Positions 60,311 to 64,000 of a stretch of 64,000 nucleotides of DNA are shown one piece after another (within the stretch, counting starts at the first letter, position 1; every line of letters begins with the position of its first letter). The translations under genes and the position numbers were made by a program. The notes under the pieces were generated by a model. The model saw only the letters and a list, made by a program, of their open reading frames with translations, ran no database searches and was not told the origin of the DNA. This DNA is from Microbacterium oxydans (GTDB lineage Bacteria; Actinomycetota; Actinomycetes; Actinomycetales; Microbacteriaceae), in assembly GCF_000956525.1 (NCBI RefSeq), contig NZ_JYIW01000022.1:1-64000 (forward strand), written 5' to 3'.

Positions 60311-60916
60311 TCAGGAAGCGGAGACTGCCGGGCGCAGGCCGCGAGCGGCAAGCGCCTCGGCGATGCGCGAGGTGATCTCGTCGAGCGACCCAACCCCGTC
60401 GATGCGGTCGACGATGCCCTTGGCACCGTAGACCTCGAGGATCGGAGCGGTCTCGCGTTCGTAGATGTCGAGGCGGTGGCCGATGGCCTCCGGGGTGTCA
60501 TCCGATCGTCCCTGCTCGGTGGCGCGGAGCGTCAGACGCTCCAGGCTCTCCTCGCGGGGCACGTCGAGCAGGATCACCGCGTCGAGCGCAGACCCGCGCT
60601 CGGCCAGGAACGACTCCAGGTGCGCCACCTGCGCGGTGTTGCGCGGGTACCCGTCGAGCAGGAACCCGTTCTCCGCGTCATCCTGCGACAGACGGTCGCG
60701 CACGATCTCGCTGGTCAGCTCGTCCGGCACGAGGTCGCCCTTGTCGAGGATCTGCGTGACCTGCTGGCCGAGCGGCGTCCCCTCCTTGATGTTCGCGCGG
60801 AAGATGTCGCCGGTCGAGACGACCGGGATGCCGTAGGACTCAGCGATGCGGACACCCTGCGTGCCCTTCCCGGAGCCCTGCGGGCCGACGATCAGGAGAC
60901 GTGCGGATGTCGTCAT
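60311..60916 (-). CDS. adk: adenylate kinase
   Basis: 201 residues. P-loop IVGPQGSGKGTQ (about 9-20), FLLDGYPRN, and a short LID without zinc-binding cysteines. Balances AMP/ADP/ATP. Start overlaps the secY stop (ATGA). Confidence 0.95.
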   Translation of the reverse strand: MTTSARLLIVGPQGSGKGTQGVRIAESYGIPVVSTGDIFRANIKEGTPLGQQVTQILDKGDLVPDELTSEIVRDRLSQDDAENGFLLDGYPRNTAQVAHLESFLAERGSALDAVILLDVPREESLERLTLRATEQGRSDDTPEAIGHRLDIYERETAPILEVYGAKGIVDRIDGVGSLDEITSRIAEALAARGLRPAVSAS

Positions 60917-62235
60917 CGAAGAAGCCCTTCGTAATGGCGCTGCTGCAGCTGCGCGTCGATCTGCTTGACCGTCTCGAGACCGACACCCACGATGATCAGG
61001 ATGGACGCGCCGCCGAACGGGAAGTTCTGGTTGGCGCCGACCGTGGCGAGGGCGATCAGCGGGATCAACGCGATCAGACCCAGGTAGATGGATCCAGGGA
61101 GCGTGATGCGCGTCAGGACGTAGTCGAGGTACTCGGCGGTCGGTCGACCGGCACGGATGCCGGGGATGAACCCGCCGTACTTCTTCATGTTGTCGGCGAC
61201 CTCGACGGGGTTGAACGTGATCGCGACGTAGAAGTAGGTGAACCCGATGATCAGCAGGAAGTACGCCAGCATGTAGATCGGGTGGTTTCCGGTGGTGAAG
61301 TTCGCGCTGACCCAGGTGACCCACGCAGCCGGCGTCGAGCCGTCCTGCGGGGTGTTGAACTGCGCGATGAGCGCAGGGATGTACAGCAGCGACGAGGCGA
61401 AGATCACGGGGATCACACCCGCCATGTTCACCTTGATCGGGATGTAGGTGTTCGTGCCGCCGTATGTGCGGCGTCCGACCATGCGCTTGGCGTACTGCAC
61501 CGGGATCCGTCGCTGCGACTGCTCGACGAACACCACGAGGCCCATCACGATGATGCCGACCAGCAGCACCAACAGGAAGGTCTCGAAGCCGCGGCTCTCC
61601 CAGATCATCCACATCGCGCCGGGGAACGTGGCCGAGATCGAGGTGAAGATGAGGAGCGACATGCCGTTGCCGATACCGCGCTCGGTGACGAGCTCGGCGA
61701 ACCACATGATGAGGCCGGTGCCGGCGGTCATCGCCATGATGATGAGCAACTGCGCCCACCACACATCGTTCGTGAGTAGGTTCTGGCAGGCCGCGACGTC
61801 GGATGCACCGAACAGCTGCCCGCTGCGGGCGACCGTGACGAGCGTCGTCGACTGCAGCAGCGCGAGGGCGATCGTCAGGTAGCGCGTGTACTGGGTCAGG
61901 CGGGCCTGGCCGGCCTGCCCCTCCTTGTGCAGCGCCTCGAAGTGCGGGATGACGACGCGGAGCAGCTGGGTGATGATCGTCGCGGTGATGTACGGCATCA
62001 CACCGAGCGCGAAGATCGACAGCTGGAGCAGCGCACCGCCGGAGAAGAGATTGACCAGTCCCAGGAGTCCGTCAGCGCCCTGGTTCTGCGCGAGGCACTG
62101 CTCGACGTTCGGGAAGTTCACGAACGGAGCAGGGACGTTTGACCCGAGACGGTAGATGGCCACGATGGCCAGGGTGAAACCGATCTTCCGACGCAGGTCG
62201 GGCGTGCGGAAGATCCGCGCGATGGCGCTAAACAA
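60913..62235 (-). CDS. secY: preprotein translocase subunit SecY
   Basis: 440 residues, ten membrane helices, VMPYITATIITQLL, the plug region, and C-terminal loop blocks (GFIPGIRAGRPTAEYLDYVL). Rare TTG start at 62235 (LFSAIARIFRTPDL), chosen because AGGAGG lies seven bases upstream and no ATG or GTG fits. It is preceded by the rplO terminator, so it needs its own promoter or read-through. Partner of SecE encoded 48 kb away. Confidence 0.95.
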   Translation of the reverse strand: MFSAIARIFRTPDLRRKIGFTLAIVAIYRLGSNVPAPFVNFPNVEQCLAQNQGADGLLGLVNLFSGGALLQLSIFALGVMPYITATIITQLLRVVIPHFEALHKEGQAGQARLTQYTRYLTIALALLQSTTLVTVARSGQLFGASDVAACQNLLTNDVWWAQLLIIMAMTAGTGLIMWFAELVTERGIGNGMSLLIFTSISATFPGAMWMIWESRGFETFLLVLLVGIIVMGLVVFVEQSQRRIPVQYAKRMVGRRTYGGTNTYIPIKVNMAGVIPVIFASSLLYIPALIAQFNTPQDGSTPAAWVTWVSANFTTGNHPIYMLAYFLLIIGFTYFYVAITFNPVEVADNMKKYGGFIPGIRAGRPTAEYLDYVLTRITLPGSIYLGLIALIPLIALATVGANQNFPFGGASILIIVGVGLETVKQIDAQLQQRHYEGLLR

Positions 62236-62322
62236 GGACGTTCCTCCTGAAAAGGTTGCCGAATCCCGAAGGACGGCTGAATGACCAGGGTAACCTACCC
62301 CAGCCATGCCGGGAGACCGAAG

Positions 62323-62359
62323 CACAAGAGGGGCCGGAGAATCTCCGGCCCCTCTTGTG
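62323..62359 (-). terminator. terminator after rplO
   Basis: CACAAGAGGGGCCGGAGA and its exact complement (18 bp) meet at a one-base centre, so the real loop is GGAGAATCTCC. It lies between rplO and secY, separating the two halves of the spc gene string. Confidence 0.85.
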
Positions 62360-62365
62360 TGATGG

Positions 62366-63001
62366 TTACTTGACGGATCCGCCAGCAGCCACGATCTTCT
62401 GCTCGGCAGAACCCGAGACCTTGTCGACCGCGACGGTGAGCTTCACGGCGATGTCGCCGTTTCCGAGAACCTTGACCTTCTCGTTCTTGCGAACGGCACC
62501 CTTGGCGACCAGGTCGCTGATGGTGACATCGCCACCCTTCGGGTACAGCTCCGCGAGCTTCTCCAGGTTCACGACCTGGTACTCGACGCGGAACGGGTTC
62601 TTGAACCCGCGCAGCTTCGGGGTGCGCATGTGCAGAGGCATCTGCCCACCCTCGAAGCCGACGCGAACGGTGTTGCGAGCCTTGGTGCCCTTGGTACCAC
62701 GACCAGCGGTCTTACCCTTGGAGCCTTCACCGCGACCGACACGGGTCTTCGCGGTGTTGGCGCCCGGGACGGGACGCAGGTGGTGCACCTTCAGCACGCC
62801 GGGGCGGGATGCCGGAGCATCCTTCTTCGGCGCAGCCTTCTTGGCAGCGGGCTTCTTGGCCGCAGAGTCAGCCGTTGCGTTGGAGGCGGCGGCCTTGGCC
62901 GGTGCCTTCTTCGCTGCGGGCTTCTTCTCAGCGGCAGCCTTGGGAGCGGCAGCCTTCTTCGGGGCCTTCTCGGCCTCGACGGCGTCGTTCTTCTCAGCCA
63001 T
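62366..63001 (-). CDS. rplO: 50S ribosomal protein L15 with Lys/Ala-rich N-terminal extension
   Basis: 211 residues. Residues 1 to about 68 are a low-complexity [14 protein letters not shown]-type segment like histone H1 tails; the real L15 starts at [20 protein letters not shown] and includes [17 protein letters not shown]. Most L15 proteins are about 145 residues. Stop is followed by a strong terminator. Its start overlaps the rpmD stop by one base. Confidence 0.95.
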   Translation of the reverse strand: MAEKNDAVEAEKAPKKAAAPKAAAEKKPAAKKAPAKAAASNATADSAAKKPAAKKAAPKKDAPASRPGVLKVHHLRPVPGANTAKTRVGRGEGSKGKTAGRGTKGTKARNTVRVGFEGGQMPLHMRTPKLRGFKNPFRVEYQVVNLEKLAELYPKGGDVTISDLVAKGAVRKNEKVKVLGNGDIAVKLTVAVDKVSGSAEQKIVAAGGSVK

Positions 63002-63186
63002 TAGTCGATCTCCTCAACCTTGACGAGGTGGGCGACGGTCTTGACGTACCCGCGCGTCTGCGCGTCGTCGGGGCGAACGGTGCTGTCACCGATTCGCTTC
63101 AGACCGAGGCTGCGCAGCGTGTCCCGCTGGTTCTGCTTCTCGCTCACCTTGGACTTGACCTGTGTGACCTTGAGGCGCGCAGCCAT
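63001..63186 (-). CDS. rpmD: 50S ribosomal protein L30
   Basis: 61 residues ([20 protein letters not shown], then [20 protein letters not shown]). Overlaps both neighbours by one base. Confidence 0.97.
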   Translation of the reverse strand: MAARLKVTQVKSKVSEKQNQRDTLRSLGLKRIGDSTVRPDDAQTRGYVKTVAHLVKVEEID

Positions 63187-63902
63187 CAGGCACCTACCTT
63201 CTGTGCGGCGATGGCGTCTGCCTCCGCGCGGACCAGACGCGCCGGAGCCACCTGGTCGAACTCGAGGCCGCGACGTGCGGCGACCGCACGGGGCTCCTCG
63301 AGCTGCTTCAGGGCAGCAACGGTCGCGTGCACGATGTTGATCGTGTTCGACGAGCCGAGCGACTTCGACAGCACGTCGTGGATGCCGGCGCACTCGAGGA
63401 CGGCGCGAACCGGACCACCGGCGATAACACCGGTACCGGCAGCAGCCGGACGGAGCAGGACCACACCAGCGGCGGCCTCACCCTGCACGGGGTGCGGGAT
63501 GGTGCTGCCGACGCGCGGAACGCGGAAGAAGTTGCGCTTGGCCTCTTCGACACCCTTCGAGATCGCCAGGGGGACCTCTCGTGCCTTGCCGTAGCCGACA
63601 CCGACCAGACCGTTGCCGTCACCGACGACCACGAGGGCGGTGAAGCTGAAGCGACGACCACCCTTCACGACCTTCGAGACGCGGTTGATGGTGACGACGC
63701 GCTCCAGGAACTGGTTGTCGCCACGATCGCGCGAGTTGCGGTCACGTCCGCCACCCTGGTTGCGATCGCGACCGCCACCGCGGCGGCCCTCGCGAGCCGG
63801 CTCAGCCTGGGTCGTGCCGGCGGCCGTCTCAGAGACGACAGCGGCCGCCTCAGGAGCGGCAGCAGCCGTTTCGGTCACTTCGTTCTCCTTGTTGTCACTC
63901 AC
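63186..63902 (-). CDS. rpsE: 30S ribosomal protein S5 with extended N-terminus
   Basis: 238 residues. The first about 65 are Ala/Glu then Arg/Gly-rich ([20 protein letters not shown]). The normal S5 begins near [20 protein letters not shown] and has [23 protein letters not shown] start at 63902, overlapping the rplR stop (GTGA). Confidence 0.96.
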   Translation of the reverse strand: MSDNKENEVTETAAAAPEAAAVVSETAAGTTQAEPAREGRRGGGRDRNQGGGRDRNSRDRGDNQFLERVVTINRVSKVVKGGRRFSFTALVVVGDGNGLVGVGYGKAREVPLAISKGVEEAKRNFFRVPRVGSTIPHPVQGEAAAGVVLLRPAAAGTGVIAGGPVRAVLECAGIHDVLSKSLGSSNTINIVHATVAALKQLEEPRAVAARRGLEFDQVAPARLVRAEADAIAAQKVGA

Positions 63903-64000
63903 AGTGCCAGCCCCCCTTCACGGGCGCCATCGGCGATGGCTGCGACACGACCGGCGTAGCGGTTGCCACCACGGTCGAACACTGCCTCGGAAACGCCGGC
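63899..64000 (-). CDS. rplR: 50S ribosomal protein L18, C-terminal part (runs off the window)
   Basis: Only the last 33 codons are present: [20 protein letters not shown] followed by [13 protein letters not shown] and [24 protein letters not shown] is the recognisable L18 C-terminus. Stop overlaps the rpsE GTG by four bases. The rest lies beyond position 64000. Confidence 0.93.
   Translation of the reverse strand, partial: AGVSEAVFDRGGNRYAGRVAAIADGAREGGLAL

Overview
The window is GC-rich chromosomal DNA from an actinobacterium. Microbacterium (Microbacteriaceae) or a close relative is the best guess. The pointers are the translation-gene layout (tRNA-Trp, secE, nusG, rplK, rplA; and the end of the spc operon with adk, map, infA, rpmJ, rpsM, rpsK, rpoA, rplQ), a RamB-type regulator next to aceA/aceB, many leaderless genes with a -10 hexamer 5-7 nt before the start codon, and a riboflavin-degradation locus whose order matches the rca genes known from Microbacterium maritypicum. 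I see no rRNA genes, CRISPR arrays, prophage or complete insertion sequences.

Layout. 1-800: lone YqaJ-like nuclease. 810-3854 (-): five-gene export cluster with three proteins carrying SipW-type signal peptides, a SipW-like signal peptidase and one LATTG-anchored surface protein. 4031-6336: 14-TM drug exporter and its MarR repressor, with two operators over the promoter. 6333-7959: ArgP-like regulator and LysE exporter. 7987-11292: small enzymes and an amino-acid/cystine ABC importer. 11473-14376 (-): tRNA-Trp, secE, nusG, rplK, rplA. 14571-19236: HSP90-like ATPase followed by a 932-residue TPR protein. 19365-22616: pyruvate oxidase and a DUF559 endonuclease-like gene, in a stretch crowded with 58-bp palindromic repeats. 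22628-32458: putrescine/GABA catabolism (two semialdehyde dehydrogenases, APC permease, Usp, putrescine oxidase, GABA transaminase, PucR regulator). 32471-39294: riboflavin catabolism (riboflavin kinase, flavin reductase, PadR regulator, ribokinase, riboflavin lyase) with an ABC importer. 39372-41592: TetR regulator and a secreted glycoside-hydrolase-like protein. 41715-46395: RamB and the glyoxylate shunt. 46506-55301: degenerate kinase-like protein, Lrp/alanine dehydrogenase pair, aminotransferase, VOC protein, MurB, two hot-dog dehydratase subunits, TauE permease and acyl-CoA ligase. 55375-64000 (-): the spc/alpha ribosomal region, running off the window inside rplR.

How the genes work together. 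Putrescine would be taken up, oxidised to 4-aminobutanal, converted to GABA, transaminated and oxidised to succinate. Riboflavin would be imported, reduced flavin supplied by the reductase/kinase pair, the ring-ribityl bond cleaved by the RcaE-like enzyme, and the freed ribose phosphorylated by the ribokinase. Shared TAGTCAA-N2-TTGACTA operators tie the two riboflavin transcripts to one regulator.

The strongest sequence-level novelties are repeats. One family has seven copies, each exactly 58 bp, of an intergenic palindrome; four of them bracket the DUF559 gene in pairs. A second, shorter family (TTCGACAGGCTCAGGGACC and relatives) sits between genes and also inside three coding regions, where it adds an in-frame STGSGT peptide.
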